A stretch of 64,000 bases of DNA from Methanocaldococcus lauensis (GTDB lineage: Archaea; AGJL01; Methanococci; Methanococcales; Methanocaldococcaceae). Below are positions 9,105 through 18,555 of this stretch, in pieces (the first letter of the stretch is position 1; every line of letters begins with the position of its first letter). The notes beneath the pieces are model-generated. The model made no database searches. It worked only from the letters and a program-made list of their open reading frames with translations, and was not told the origin of the DNA. A program made the translations under genes and the position numbers. The stretch is taken from positions 329,030 to 393,029 of the forward strand of contig NZ_LR792632.1 in the NCBI RefSeq assembly GCF_902827225.1, given 5' to 3'.

Positions 9105-10112
9105 TTATTTCCCTTGTTTTGATGTTGTACTTATGTATGTAATTTCTGGAACCTTAATTAATGGTTCTTGTGGTCTTATAGCTCTTCTTAACACAATTAA
9201 CCTCTTTGCTGGTCCTTGAACTGAACCTTTTAATACAACATATTTGTTTCTAATAACACCATAGTGTAAGAATCCTCCTTTTGGAGTAATTTCCTCTCCA
9301 TTATTTCCAATTTTTAAAATTCTTTTATTGTATTCTGTTCTTTGGTGGTAACCCATTTGCCCTGCCATTGGAACGGTCCACATTATCATTTTTGGTTGCC
9401 ATGGACCTACAGAACCTACGTGCCTACCTACTCCTTTTCTTGCGTGCTTTCCAAATTGTATTTTAACTCCCCATCTTTTTACAGGTCCTTGGAATCCTTT
9501 ACCTTTTGTAACTCCAATTGTATCAACTAATTCTCCTTCTTGGAAGACATCTGTAATATTTAATTGCTTACCTAAAATCTCTTTAGCGTAGTTTAATCTT
9601 TCATCTATATTTTTTCCTCCAATTCTAATTTCTAAAATTTCTGGCTTTTTCTTTGGCAAGCATGTTAATTTTGGATTTGTATGAACTAAAACTCTAACAT
9701 CCTCTATTTTATCTTTTAATGATTCTAAATCTTCTACTGTCTTTTTATCTTCTTTCTTTGGTAATTTGATTTTTCTTTCTAATTCTTTATCTAAGTTATC
9801 TGCCCAAACTTCTGTTAATGTTGTTAAATAGTTTCTCTCATTTCTTCCATAAACTCTTATACCAAATACATTAATTGGCGGAGCCTCTAATATTGTGATT
9901 GGAGTAAATATTTCCTGCCCAGCATTAGGACTTTTTGGATTATCTTCTTTAATAAATGCATGGCTCATTCCTGCTTTATATACAGGAAATGCTTGCAATC
10001 TTACAGTATCTTCTTCTGGCCAACTTCTAATTCTTGGCACAGGTCTTTTTGCTCTTTTTCTTGGACTGAATGCTAAGGAACCTCTTCTTGGTCTATTAAC
10101 ATTTAACCCCAT
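9105..10112 (-). CDS. rpl3: 50S ribosomal protein L3
   Basis: Archaeal L3 (uL3), 335 residues, first gene of this S10-type cluster. The segment [15 protein letters not shown] and the glycine-rich [15 protein letters not shown] are diagnostic and line the peptidyl transferase region. GGAGGTTAGATT precedes the ATG. The operon promoter presumably lies at about 10170-10205, where minus-strand TTAAATTTAATATAG resembles a TATA region. Confidence 0.97.
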   Translation of the reverse strand: MGLNVNRPRRGSLAFSPRKRAKRPVPRIRSWPEEDTVRLQAFPVYKAGMSHAFIKEDNPKSPNAGQEIFTPITILEAPPINVFGIRVYGRNERNYLTTLTEVWADNLDKELERKIKLPKKEDKKTVEDLESLKDKIEDVRVLVHTNPKLTCLPKKKPEILEIRIGGKNIDERLNYAKEILGKQLNITDVFQEGELVDTIGVTKGKGFQGPVKRWGVKIQFGKHARKGVGRHVGSVGPWQPKMIMWTVPMAGQMGYHQRTEYNKRILKIGNNGEEITPKGGFLHYGVIRNKYVVLKGSVQGPAKRLIVLRRAIRPQEPLIKVPEITYISTTSKQGK

Positions 10113-10214
10113 AATCTAACCTCCGAAATATTTATTACTATAAATTAAAAAATCTTAATTGTGTTTTTATGTTTTAGTGTGTTTATACTATATTAAATTT
10201 AAGCCTATAATAGC

Positions 10215-10253
10215 GCAAACCTGTCATTGCCTATTAAGGCTTTTCAGGTTTGC
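10215..10253. other. Strong nested inverted repeat upstream of L3 and translin-like genes
   Basis: GCAAACCTG (10215-10223) is the exact reverse complement of CAGGTTTGC (10245-10253), and within the loop GCCT-ATTA-AGGC (10229-10240) forms a second perfect stem. The element lies between the divergent L3 and translin-like genes, about 85 bp before the latter's start and 100 bp before L3. It could be an operator, a small RNA hairpin or a leader structure; the sequence does not decide which. Confidence 0.6.
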
Positions 10254-10337
10254 ATTAATATTAATAAACATAATAAAAGAAAAGAAGTGTATAAACAAAT
10301 ACTAACAAAAGGGTATATAAAATTTTTGGTGATGATC

Positions 10338-10946
10338 ATGGAAGAGGTAGAATACTTAATAAACTACCTTGCAAATAAAGACAGCGTTAGAGAAGAAATT
10401 TTAAAATTATCAAGGGAAATAGTAAGAGATTGCTCAATGTTAATTAGAAAAATACATAAATCAGACAAAGAAGAAAATTTTGAAGATAAATTAAAAGAAA
10501 TTGAAGAAAAAATTAAAAAATTGAATAGTATGGCAACATTTCCAGAGTTTGTTGGATATTTATCAACTCCTCAGCAGGAGTTCGTAGAGGCATTGGCATT
10601 GTATATGATAAAATTTAAAAATAAAATTCCTAAGTTTAAAGACCTTGATTTTATAAAGGAGGAAAATTATATTTTGGGATTATCTGATGTGATTGGGGAA
10701 TTAAGGAGAGAAGTTTTAGAATCTATGAAAAATGATGATCTATCAGAAGTTGAAAGATACTTTAAATTTATGGAAACATTATACGATTTTTTAATGAACT
10801 TTGATTACTACTATGTTGTAGATAATTTAAGAAGAAAGCAAGATATATGTAGAGGAATCTTAGAAAAAACTCATGGAGATATAGTTACATTTATAGAAAA
10901 TTTGAAACTTAGAGAAGATTTAAAAAATGTAAAAAATCTTAAATAA
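10338..10946 (+). CDS. Translin family protein
   Basis: A 202-residue, nearly all-helical protein recognised as the archaeal translin/TRAX family, which in eukaryotes forms octameric single-stranded nucleic acid binding and RNase (C3PO) complexes. The C-terminal half with GLSDVIGELRREVLES and LRRKQDICRGILEKTHGD is the family signature. The start at 10338 is chosen because GGTGAT lies 4 nt upstream; a longer frame from 10227 would run through the inverted repeat and has no ribosome-binding site. Its archaeal role is unknown. It is divergent from L3. Confidence 0.83.
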   Translation: MEEVEYLINYLANKDSVREEILKLSREIVRDCSMLIRKIHKSDKEENFEDKLKEIEEKIKKLNSMATFPEFVGYLSTPQQEFVEALALYMIKFKNKIPKFKDLDFIKEENYILGLSDVIGELRREVLESMKNDDLSEVERYFKFMETLYDFLMNFDYYYVVDNLRRKQDICRGILEKTHGDIVTFIENLKLREDLKNVKNLK

Positions 10947-10950
10947 ATAT

Positions 10951-12006
10951 TTAATTATCTTTTTCATCTTTCTCTAAATATACTGTATATGTTGGGAATG
11001 CCATCTCTATTCCTTCTTTCTCAAACTCCTCTTTTATTTTTAAATTAATCTCATCAACAGCATTTAAATAATAATCAAAACTAATATTTCTTACAAAATA
11101 TTCTACTCTTAAATTTAAACTCCAATCACCATATTCTGTAAAATGAACTCTATAGGGGGGTAGAGTGGCAGGATGATTTTCAACAATATTTGTTATTATT
11201 TCTTTACCTTTTTTAATTTTCTCAACTGGTGTATTGTAAGTTAAACCAATAGTCATTAAAACTCTTCTTCTATCCCTAACTGTTAAATTTTCAATAGAGG
11301 ATTCCAACAAATTAGAATTAGGGACTGTTATTAATGTATAATCAAATGTCCTTATTCTTGTACTTCTCATACCAATTTCTTCAACGATTCCTTCAACATC
11401 GCCAACTTTAACCCAGTGTCCAAAACTAAATGGCTTATCAATTAATATTAAAACACCTGCAATAAAGTTTTTTATTGTATCTTGCATTGCCAGTGCTACT
11501 GCTAAACCTCCAATACCTAAACCAGCCAATATAGCAGTTACATCATATCCAACAGAACTTAAAGCAGTTAATATTCCAAGAACTATTATTAATATTTTTG
11601 TAAATTTTTTTAACGGTTTAAATATGTGATCATCAAGTTTTGTTTTAGTTTTTTCAACTAATGGTGATACATAATGTTCGAAAATCCCATCAACAAACTT
11701 AACAGCAAAGTATGTTATTGAAAAAATAACAACAACTTTTATAGCACTTTCTATGATTTTATGAATGTAATCAGGTAATACTAAAAAGTTCAATCCAAAA
11801 TAAAAGAATATAACCACTATAATTACAACTGTTGGTATATCTATGGCGTCTAAAAAAATATCATCAAGTTTTGTTTTTGTTTTAGATACAATTTTTTTTA
11901 TATAATTTTTTATAAATTTATCTACAATTTTTCCTGCAACAATTCCTAACAATGTAATAGCAATAAAAATAACTATATGAGTTGGAGTATTATTAAATAT
12001 CTCCAT
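10951..12006 (-). CDS. Small-conductance mechanosensitive channel, MscS family (MscMJ type)
   Basis: A 351-residue membrane protein with about four to five hydrophobic segments up to residue ~185 followed by the MscS beta and alpha/beta domains. The pore helix is the glycine/alanine-rich stretch ILAGLGIGGLAVALAMQDT at about 160-178, and KVGDVEGIVEEIGMRSTRIRT marks the MscS beta domain. It opens under membrane tension and releases solutes during hypo-osmotic shock. M. jannaschii MscMJ (MJ0170) is the recalled ortholog. It converges with the translin-like gene, 4 bp away. Confidence 0.92.
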   Translation of the reverse strand: MEIFNNTPTHIVIFIAITLLGIVAGKIVDKFIKNYIKKIVSKTKTKLDDIFLDAIDIPTVVIIVVIFFYFGLNFLVLPDYIHKIIESAIKVVVIFSITYFAVKFVDGIFEHYVSPLVEKTKTKLDDHIFKPLKKFTKILIIVLGILTALSSVGYDVTAILAGLGIGGLAVALAMQDTIKNFIAGVLILIDKPFSFGHWVKVGDVEGIVEEIGMRSTRIRTFDYTLITVPNSNLLESSIENLTVRDRRRVLMTIGLTYNTPVEKIKKGKEIITNIVENHPATLPPYRVHFTEYGDWSLNLRVEYFVRNISFDYYLNAVDEINLKIKEEFEKEGIEMAFPTYTVYLEKDEKDN

Positions 12007-12050
12007 ACTCCTACACCTTTCTTATAAAAGTTAATTATTGTTTAATTTAC

Positions 12051-13784
12051 TTACTTATTATTCTGTTTTCTACCTCTTTGAATTTCGTAAATTCTTTTTA
12101 CATCCTCTATTGTGTTTATATCATCCTTACCTTTGTCAAATCTAAATCTTACAACTCTTGGGAATCTTAAAGCATATCCACAGGGATACTTATCAGATTT
12201 TTGTATTTCTTCATAAGCAACTTCAATAACAATTTTTGGCTCAACTTCTACCTCTTCCCCTAAATCTCTAATAATTATTTTATCAATCTCCTCTTTTAAC
12301 ATTTCTAAGTCACTTTCAGTCAATCCAGTTCCTACATGTCCGATTGGATATAAATTACCTTCTTCATCCCTAACACAAATTTCAAAAGAACCATACCAAT
12401 CTTTTCTCTTACCCATTCCCCTTTTAGCCTTTGTAATTACAACATCTAAATTTTCAAGAGTTGGTTTAAATTTATACATAGTTCTAACTCTACTTCCCGG
12501 TGTATATGGGGCTTTTAGATTTTTAATCATAACTCCCTCATGCCCTATAGATAAACTCCAATTATAAAACTCTTTAGCCTCTTTTGGATCGTTAGTAACT
12601 AACTTATAAGATATGTCAATAATTTTATCTGATCTCAGTTCTTTCTCTATTCTTTCCCTTTCAGTTCTCCAATCATTTTCATAACCAACAATTTCCTCTA
12701 AAACTTTTCTTCTATTTTCAAACTCTTCATCAATAAATGATTCTCCATTTTTATAAAGTATGTCAAATAAATAAACTCTCAAATTAATTTCCTTCATTAT
12801 CTTTCCAATGTCATACTTTCTTCTAAACCTCCTAAGGATATCTTGAAATGGTCTTGGCTTTCCAGTATTTTTATCAATTGCTACACATTCTCCTTCAACA
12901 ATTAACTGATCTACATTAATTTTTTTAATAGCCTCTACAATTTCAGGAAGAGCGTTTGTAACATCTTCCAATCTCCTACTGTAAATTTTAACTTTATCTT
13001 TATCTTTGTGTATTTGAACTCTTGCTCCATCATACTTTGTCTCAAATTGTGCCCTACCCATTTCTAATAAAGCCTCTTCAATTGATGGAGCAATTTGTGC
13101 CAGCATAGGTTTTATTGGTCTAAATATTTTTAATTTTAATTCTTCATCATCTAAATTTCCTCTTAATAATTTCTCAGCTAAAAGCCCAATGTCATTGGTT
13201 ATAGCATATAATTTTTCCAATTTTTCCTTAGGCACATTGAAATAAACTGAAAGTGCCTCCAATATAGTAGGAACATTCATCCCTATTCTCATATCCTCCA
13301 ATATTAACCTCGCTAAATATCTACACTCAATTGGTGACGCTCTTAAAAATAAACTACTTATTAATCTCAACTTTTTCTTTACTGAACCTTCTCCTTCAAT
13401 CTCTCCAACTCTCTTTAATGTATTATAAACTTCATCTACCGTTAATGGCTGAAAAAATAAATAGGACTGCTTAATTTTCGACTTTAACTTTTCAATAGCT
13501 AAACCAATATCCCCAGTTTCTTTAATTTTCTCCAATAATTCATCTTTTTTAATTCCTATTGATGTTACCGCATTAATTAAAAGTTTTTCTCCAATTCCTA
13601 ATTCTCTTTCATCATATTCTGGATAAACTCTACCTATTGCCATGTAACAAATCTTTTTTAAATCTTCTGGTGTTCCTTTTTCTTTAACCATATCAATTAA
13701 TTTTATAAATAAATCTCTTTTTTCCAATCTTTTAGTGGTTTTTTCAATTTTGTCAAATATTTCACAAACATCTTTCCATAGCAT
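12051..13784 (-). CDS. lig: ATP-dependent DNA ligase
   Basis: Archaeal replicative DNA ligase, 577 residues, which seals nicks in Okazaki-fragment joining and repair. It has an N-terminal DNA-binding domain (1-~220), an adenylation domain with the nucleophilic lysine K250 in ETKYDGAR, motif IV EGVMIKN, and a C-terminal OB domain with motif MYKFKP. Length and motifs match the euryarchaeal enzyme. GGTGAAATT precedes the ATG. pcm is upstream on the same strand. Confidence 0.97.
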   Translation of the reverse strand: MLWKDVCEIFDKIEKTTKRLEKRDLFIKLIDMVKEKGTPEDLKKICYMAIGRVYPEYDERELGIGEKLLINAVTSIGIKKDELLEKIKETGDIGLAIEKLKSKIKQSYLFFQPLTVDEVYNTLKRVGEIEGEGSVKKKLRLISSLFLRASPIECRYLARLILEDMRIGMNVPTILEALSVYFNVPKEKLEKLYAITNDIGLLAEKLLRGNLDDEELKLKIFRPIKPMLAQIAPSIEEALLEMGRAQFETKYDGARVQIHKDKDKVKIYSRRLEDVTNALPEIVEAIKKINVDQLIVEGECVAIDKNTGKPRPFQDILRRFRRKYDIGKIMKEINLRVYLFDILYKNGESFIDEEFENRRKVLEEIVGYENDWRTERERIEKELRSDKIIDISYKLVTNDPKEAKEFYNWSLSIGHEGVMIKNLKAPYTPGSRVRTMYKFKPTLENLDVVITKAKRGMGKRKDWYGSFEICVRDEEGNLYPIGHVGTGLTESDLEMLKEEIDKIIIRDLGEEVEVEPKIVIEVAYEEIQKSDKYPCGYALRFPRVVRFRFDKGKDDINTIEDVKRIYEIQRGRKQNNK

Positions 13785-13845
13785 AATTTCACCACATATA
13801 ACTAAAATAATTAAAGGATTAAATAAAACTAACTATTTTATTGAT

Positions 13846-14490
13846 TTATTGAAAACCTTCCTTTCCAATTAAAGGAACGAATGCTACTGGACCACAATCT
13901 TTTATTATAACTTGATCTCCTCTCTTTTCTGCTAAAATCAATTTTTGTAAATATCTACCTACTGGCATTAATAATTTTCCTCCATCCTTCAACTGTTTTA
14001 TTAACGGCTCTGGAATTTTAGGCCCAGCGGCAGTTACATATATTCTATCGTAAGGAGCCAGTGGCTCATAACCCAAAGTTCCGTCCCCTACAACTACAAT
14101 AACATTGTCATATCCCAATTTTCTTAAAGTTCTTTCAGCTTTTTCAGCCAATTCTGGAATTCTTTCTATACTAACTACTAAACCATCTTTACCAACTATT
14201 TCAGCAGTAACAGCCGCGTGATAACCACATCCAGTTCCTACCTCTAAAACTTTCATTCCTGGCTTTAAATCTAATAACTCACTCATCATGCCTACCATAT
14301 GAATGGCTGAAATCGTTTGACCATAACCAATTTCTAAGGGTGTATCTACATAGGCATATTTTTTTAAATGTTCGGGAAGAAATTCCTCTCTTGGAACTTT
14401 TAGTAATGCATCTATCACTCTCTTACTCTTTATATACCCCTCCCTAATTAACTTTTCAATAACTTTCCTTTTCTCTTCCTCTAAGTTCAT
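13846..14490 (-). CDS. pcm: Protein-L-isoaspartate O-methyltransferase
   Basis: A 214-residue SAM-dependent methyltransferase that repairs isoaspartyl residues in aged proteins. The SAM-binding motif I is [14 protein letters not shown] and the active-site region has [12 protein letters not shown], both characteristic of Pcm. The start at 14490 follows GGTGAT by 4 nt; the upstream in-frame start overlaps that site. It is divergent from the Tfx-like regulator at 14568. Confidence 0.96.
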   Translation of the reverse strand: MNLEEEKRKVIEKLIREGYIKSKRVIDALLKVPREEFLPEHLKKYAYVDTPLEIGYGQTISAIHMVGMMSELLDLKPGMKVLEVGTGCGYHAAVTAEIVGKDGLVVSIERIPELAEKAERTLRKLGYDNVIVVVGDGTLGYEPLAPYDRIYVTAAGPKIPEPLIKQLKDGGKLLMPVGRYLQKLILAEKRGDQVIIKDCGPVAFVPLIGKEGFQ

Positions 14491-14567
14491 ACTTATCACC
14501 AAATAAAATTTAAATAAATTTTATTTTATATAATTTTTATAACATTAAATTTCTACATGGTGTTAAT

Positions 14568-14972
14568 ATGGAATCCTTTCTAACAGAAACACAAATTAAG
14601 GTTTTAAAATTAAGAAAAAAGGGTTTAACACAAGAAGAGATTGCAAAATTATTGGGAACAAGTAGAGCAAATATTAGTATGATAGAAAAGAGAGCAAAAG
14701 AAAATATAAAAAAGGCATATAACACAATAAAAATTTACAATATGATTATTGCCCCAGTATCTATTGAAATTGATGAGGGTATCGATGTCTTGGAGATTCC
14801 AAAAATTGTATTTAAAAAAGCTGATGAAGAAAATATAAAAGTAAAATACAACACCTTGGAGTTAATTGACCTTATAAAAGAAAAAGCTTCAGATTTTATT
14901 GAAAATAGAATAACCATAAAGAAATTTAAAATATACATCCTTGAAAATGGAGATGTAGAAATTAGTAGATAA
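14568..14972 (+). CDS. Tfx family DNA-binding protein
   Basis: A 134-residue putative transcription regulator. The N-terminal helix-turn-helix (about 6-40, LTETQIKVLKLRKKGLTQEE then IAKLLGTSRANISMIEKRA) resembles the sigma-70 region-4-like HTH of the archaeal Tfx family, known from a Methanothermobacter protein binding the fmd operon promoter. The C-terminal part has no motif I recognise. Only a weak GGTG lies before the ATG. The gene precedes pelA by 13 bp and may be cotranscribed. Confidence 0.8.
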   Translation: MESFLTETQIKVLKLRKKGLTQEEIAKLLGTSRANISMIEKRAKENIKKAYNTIKIYNMIIAPVSIEIDEGIDVLEIPKIVFKKADEENIKVKYNTLELIDLIKEKASDFIENRITIKKFKIYILENGDVEISR

Positions 14973-14985
14973 TAGAGGGGATTAA

Positions 14986-16029
14986 ATGAAGATTCTTGAA
15001 GAGATTCCACAAAAAAATATTATTAAACTTATGCCTGAAAATTTAGATGATTTGTGGGTTTTATATAACATTATTGAAGAAGGGGATAAAGTATTTGCAG
15101 TTACTGAGAGAAGAGTGCAAGATAAAGGAGATGTTATCAGAGCAGATAGAGGAGTTAAAAGAAAAATGTTCTTAGGTCTTGAAGTAAAAAATGTAGAATT
15201 TGATGAAAATTTAAATAGATTGAGAATCTTAGGTTCAATAATTCATGGTCCAGATGATGTCCCTCTTGGAAGTCATCACACATTTGAAATTAAGCCATTT
15301 GACGAACTTTCAATTGAAAAAAATTGGAAAAAATGGCAAATTGATAGAATAAAAGAGGCGATAGAGTCTTCTAAGAAACCTAAGATTTTAGTAGTAGTTA
15401 TGGATGATGAAGAGGCAGACATTTTCGAAGTTAGAGATTACACTATAAAAGAAATTTGCTCTATAAAATCTCATACATCTAAAAGGTTGGATTATAAAAT
15501 TAACGAAGAACTAAAAAAAGAATACTATCACGAAATTGCTAAGGTTTTAGAAGAGTATGATGTTGACAACATCTTAGTTGCTGGTCCAGGGTTTGCAAAG
15601 AATACATTTTATAATTTTATCTCTACTCAGTATCCAGAACTTAAAAGTAAGATTTTAGTGGAAACTATATCTACAACTTCAAGATCTGGAATGAATGAAG
15701 TTATTAAAAGAGGGCTTATTAATAAAATATATGCACAATCAAGAGTAGCAAAGGAAACACAATTAATAGAGAAACTTTTAGAGGAAATTTCTAAAAAAGG
15801 ATTGGCAGTTTATGGAATTGATGATGTTAAAAAGGCATTAGAATACTCAGCCATAGACACATTGTTAGTTTCAGATAGTTTAATAAGAAATAATGAAATT
15901 GAAAAAATAATTGATACTACTGAAGAGTTGGGAGGGAAGGTAGTTATTGTCTCCTCTGAACACGATGCTGGAAAACAGTTAAAAGCATTAGGAGGAATAG
16001 CAGGGTTATTAAGGTTTCCTATAGAATAA
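14986..16029 (+). CDS. pelA: Pelota (mRNA surveillance/ribosome rescue factor)
   Basis: Archaeal pelota (Dom34), 347 residues, an eRF1-related factor that with aIF/EF-1alpha and ABCE1 frees stalled ribosomes. The N-terminal Sm-like domain contains PENLDDLWVLYNII and the segment IHGPDDVPLGSHHTFEI; the central domain has DNILVAGPGFAKN; the C-terminal domain ends in GIAGLLRFPIE. Unlike eRF1 it lacks a GGQ motif, as expected. The partner ABCE1 gene is also in this window at 39731. GAGGGGATTAA precedes the ATG. Confidence 0.96.
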   Translation: MKILEEIPQKNIIKLMPENLDDLWVLYNIIEEGDKVFAVTERRVQDKGDVIRADRGVKRKMFLGLEVKNVEFDENLNRLRILGSIIHGPDDVPLGSHHTFEIKPFDELSIEKNWKKWQIDRIKEAIESSKKPKILVVVMDDEEADIFEVRDYTIKEICSIKSHTSKRLDYKINEELKKEYYHEIAKVLEEYDVDNILVAGPGFAKNTFYNFISTQYPELKSKILVETISTTSRSGMNEVIKRGLINKIYAQSRVAKETQLIEKLLEEISKKGLAVYGIDDVKKALEYSAIDTLLVSDSLIRNNEIEKIIDTTEELGGKVVIVSSEHDAGKQLKALGGIAGLLRFPIE

Positions 16030-16040
16030 TAAAAATAAAA

Positions 16041-16823
16041 TCATCTCCAAAATAACTTTTTAATTTTGTCAATAAAGCTCTCTTTCTTTTTAATTTTTTT
16101 AATGTCTATTTCAAAATCTATTGGAACCCCTGCTAATATTGACGCTAATTTCATATATGCTAAAGATGCAGGAGAGTTTGGTCTATACTCTATAACGCTC
16201 ATATTTTTCAATGCTCCCGCTCTAACATTTTCATCCTCAGGAACTTCAACTAAAACTTTTCCTTTTATTAACATCTCAATTTCATCCTTTCTCATCTCTC
16301 CAAAATCTCTACCAACTCTATTTAACACTATTCCCATTAAAGGAGTTCCAGCCATTTCAGCACTCTCTTTTAATCTAACAGCGTCAATAATTGAAAACAT
16401 TTCAGGAGTAACAACAAGTAGAAGCTTATCAGCAACAGCAAGATGAGTAGCCATCTCTCTATTTAACCCAGCAGGAGCATCTATAATTATATATTCAAAT
16501 TCATCCTCTATATCATTTATAACCTCTGGAAGTAAGTCAATATCTGACTTCTTATAACCTTCTAAAGATAAACTTGTTGGTAAAACATAAACTCCCGTTC
16601 TATGTTTATAAATAGCCTCTTTTATATCTGCCTCTCCACTTAAAACTTCGTGTAATGATGGTTTTTTCTTTTCCATATTAAATAATATTCCCAAATTAGC
16701 CATGGATATATCTCCATCAACAGCTAAAACTTTTTTTCCTAATTTTGCAAGACCTACAGCCAATGATGCAGAAGTCGTTGTTTTTCCTACACCACCTTTA
16801 CCTGAAGCTATGGTAATTATCAT
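16041..16823 (-). CDS. minD: MinD/ParA-type P-loop ATPase
   Basis: A 260-residue ATPase of the MinD/Mrp/ParA superfamily with the deviant Walker A motif GKGGVGKTT (signature K9 and K14) and Walker A' DGDISMANLG. The C-terminal KKKESFIDKIKKLFWR is an amphipathic basic helix like the MinD membrane-targeting sequence, so membrane association is likely. Archaeal MinD homologues have been tied to positioning of surface structures, not to a MinE system; no MinC or MinE is present here. It converges with pelA. Confidence 0.92.
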   Translation of the reverse strand: MIITIASGKGGVGKTTTSASLAVGLAKLGKKVLAVDGDISMANLGILFNMEKKKPSLHEVLSGEADIKEAIYKHRTGVYVLPTSLSLEGYKKSDIDLLPEVINDIEDEFEYIIIDAPAGLNREMATHLAVADKLLLVVTPEMFSIIDAVRLKESAEMAGTPLMGIVLNRVGRDFGEMRKDEIEMLIKGKVLVEVPEDENVRAGALKNMSVIEYRPNSPASLAYMKLASILAGVPIDFEIDIKKIKKKESFIDKIKKLFWR

Positions 16824-16931
16824 AATATCACTATAATTGTTTTGTTTATACTATTGGTGTTCTACTTTTTAATGATTCATTCTTAACATACTATGGAAAT
16901 TTTCAAAGCCTTCAGTAAAAAATGAAATCAA

Positions 16932-16951
16932 CCGAAAAGTTTAAATAAAGG
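16932..16951 (+). promoter_or_regulatory. Strong BRE/TATA promoter of the histone gene
   Basis: The run CCGAAAAGTTTAAATAAAGG combines a BRE-like purine stretch and a TATA box. It lies about 55 nt before the histone ATG, fitting a short leader with the GAGGTGG ribosome-binding site at 16984-16990. This is among the clearest promoters in the window. Confidence 0.7.
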
Positions 16952-16995
16952 ATTTATATCACTATTTATTGAAAATCTATTGAGAGGTGGGAATA

Positions 16996-17199
16996 ATGAG
17001 AGAACTACCAGTAGCACCATTTGAAAGAATATTGAAGAAGGCAGGAGCAGAGAGAGTAAGTAGAGCTGCTGCAGAATACTTAGCTGAGGCAGTTGAAGAA
17101 ATTGCTTTGGAAATTGCTAAGGAGGCTGTCGATTTAGCTAAGCATGCTAAGAGAAAAACCGTTAAAGTCGAAGATATTAAGTTAGCTTTAAAGCAGTAA
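16996..17199 (+). CDS. Archaeal histone
   Basis: A 67-residue histone-fold protein that wraps and compacts DNA. The sequence begins [16 protein letters not shown] and ends [14 protein letters not shown], the two hallmark archaeal histone segments; [16 protein letters not shown] forms the central helix. There are no tails. The ATG at 16996 is used because GAGGTGG lies 5 nt upstream. The strong promoter at 16932 fits an abundant chromatin protein. Confidence 0.97.
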   Translation: MRELPVAPFERILKKAGAERVSRAAAEYLAEAVEEIALEIAKEAVDLAKHAKRKTVKVEDIKLALKQ

Positions 17200-17409
17200 G
17201 TTCTTTAAATTAGAATATTTTGGATATATTTTATTTTTCAACTAATTTTTTACAAATAAATTTTGGAAGGTCTTGTTTTTATGGAATTATGGAATTAATT
17301 TATTTTCTAAGATATTAAAAAAATTAAGGATTAAAAATTTTTATAACTATTTATTGATTTTATTATTGATTTTATATAGTTGATTTAACATTATTACATA
17401 TATATCTGA

Positions 17410-17481
17410 GCCCTGGTGGTGTAGGGGACATCACAGGGGACTTCGGATCCCCAGACCCGGGTTCAAATCCCGGCCAGGGCT
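17410..17481 (+). tRNA. tRNA-Arg(TCG)
   Basis: Acceptor GCCCTGG pairs with CCAGGGC at the 3' end. The anticodon stem GGGGA/TCCCC encloses loop CTTCGGA, giving anticodon TCG. The T-arm GGGTTCAAATCCC is intact. No CCA is encoded and the discriminator position is T, which is unusual and worth checking. Confidence 0.9.
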
Positions 17482-17506
17482 TTAATGATTAGTTTCATAA
17501 AATGCT

Positions 17507-18214
17507 ATGGATGATGAGATAATGCTTAAATTGGTAGTTTCTATAATTGTTATTGTTATATTAGCATTACTTATTAAAAAAAGTAATTGCTTAGATAATC
17601 AGGGAATTATTGGTTCCTCTATTATGGGCTTTATATTACTTTATTTTTGTGGATTTAAATATTTAATTTTATTATTATCTTTTTTTGTATTAGGAGTTAT
17701 AGTTAGTAAAATTGGTAAAGAAAAAAAGAAAAATAAAAACATATATGAAAGTTGTAGAAGTTTAAAGAATGTTTTAGCAAATGGTTTAATCCCATTAATA
17801 TTTGCAATTTTAACAGTTTTAGGTTTTAAATTAGCATTGTTTGGATATATATCTTCAATTGCTGCAGCAACTTCAGACACTTTTTCCTCAGAGTTAGGAG
17901 TATTATCTAACGAAAATCCAAGATTAATAACTACATTTGAAGTCGTAGAAAAAGGAACTGACGGAGCTATAACAATATTTGGGTTAGTTGCTGGGTTATT
18001 GGGAGCTTTTATAATAGGGGTTATAGGATATCTATGTTTTAGAAATCCTAATATCATTTTATGTAGTGTCATTGGAGGTATTTCTGGTAATTTAGCAGAT
18101 AGTTTCGTTGGGGCAGTATATGAAAGAAAAGGGATTCTAAATAATGAACATGTTAATTTAATAGCTACTATAGTGGGAGGTATCATAGGGATATTTGTAG
18201 CTATGATATTATAA
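17507..18214 (+). CDS. DUF92 integral membrane protein
   Basis: A 235-residue polytopic membrane protein with about six hydrophobic segments, recognised as the DUF92 (TIGR00297) family. The conserved core is SIAAATSDTFSSELGVLS followed by TDGAITIFGLVAGLLGAF and GNLADSFVGAVYERKG. Plant relatives include VTE6, a phytyl-phosphate kinase, so an isoprenoid or polyprenyl phosphate substrate is conceivable here; that is inference. No ribosome-binding site is seen before the ATG; the gene starts 26 bp after tRNA-Arg and may be read from that promoter. Confidence 0.85.
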   Translation: MDDEIMLKLVVSIIVIVILALLIKKSNCLDNQGIIGSSIMGFILLYFCGFKYLILLLSFFVLGVIVSKIGKEKKKNKNIYESCRSLKNVLANGLIPLIFAILTVLGFKLALFGYISSIAAATSDTFSSELGVLSNENPRLITTFEVVEKGTDGAITIFGLVAGLLGAFIIGVIGYLCFRNPNIILCSVIGGISGNLADSFVGAVYERKGILNNEHVNLIATIVGGIIGIFVAMIL

Positions 18215-18275
18215 ATTAATGATATTATAAATTAATGATTTAATCAAACCCATAAATAACTAAATTTATTAATAG

Positions 18276-18293
18276 CCGAAAAATTTATATATA
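18276..18293 (+). promoter_or_regulatory. Promoter of the tRNA-Thr/Pro/Tyr cluster
   Basis: CCGAAAAATTTATATATA is a near-ideal archaeal BRE plus TATA box. About 25 nt downstream, TGC at 18315-18317 matches the usual stable-RNA initiator context, 8 nt before tRNA-Thr. Confidence 0.8.
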
Positions 18294-18324
18294 ACTTCTG
18301 TAATTTAACTAATACTGCAAATGA

Positions 18325-18401
18325 GCCTCGGTGGCTCAGCCTGGTAGAGCGCCTGACTTGTAATCAGGTGGTCGGGGGTTCAAATCCCCCCCGGGGCTCC
18401 A
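18325..18401 (+). tRNA. tRNA-Thr(TGT)
   Basis: Acceptor GCCTCGG pairs with CCGGGGC (one G-T pair), followed by discriminator T and an encoded CCA. The anticodon stem CCTGA/TCAGG holds loop CTTGTAA, anticodon TGT. First gene of a tRNA cluster driven by the promoter at 18276. Confidence 0.95.
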
Positions 18402-18413
18402 TTTTCTGTTAGT

Positions 18414-18491
18414 GGGCCTGTGGGGTAGCCTGGTCTATCCTTTGGGATTTGGGATCCTGAGACCCCAGTTCAAATCTGGGCAGGCCCACCA
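18414..18491 (+). tRNA. tRNA-Pro(TGG)
   Basis: Acceptor GGGCCTG pairs with CAGGCCC, followed by A and encoded CCA. The anticodon loop TTTGGGA gives anticodon TGG. The D-arm GGGGTAGCCTGG resembles that of the other proline tRNA at the window start. A degenerate copy of its 3' end lies at 18556-18575. Confidence 0.95.
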
Positions 18492-18555
18492 CTAAACTAT
18501 CAGTAATCTGCTTTCTTAGACTTTTGATGCAACTTATTCTAAAAGTTGCGTTTGG

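Noticed and set aside
17641-18186. 181-codon frame antisense to the DUF92 gene
   Set aside because: It mirrors a membrane protein on the opposite strand and has no start signal.
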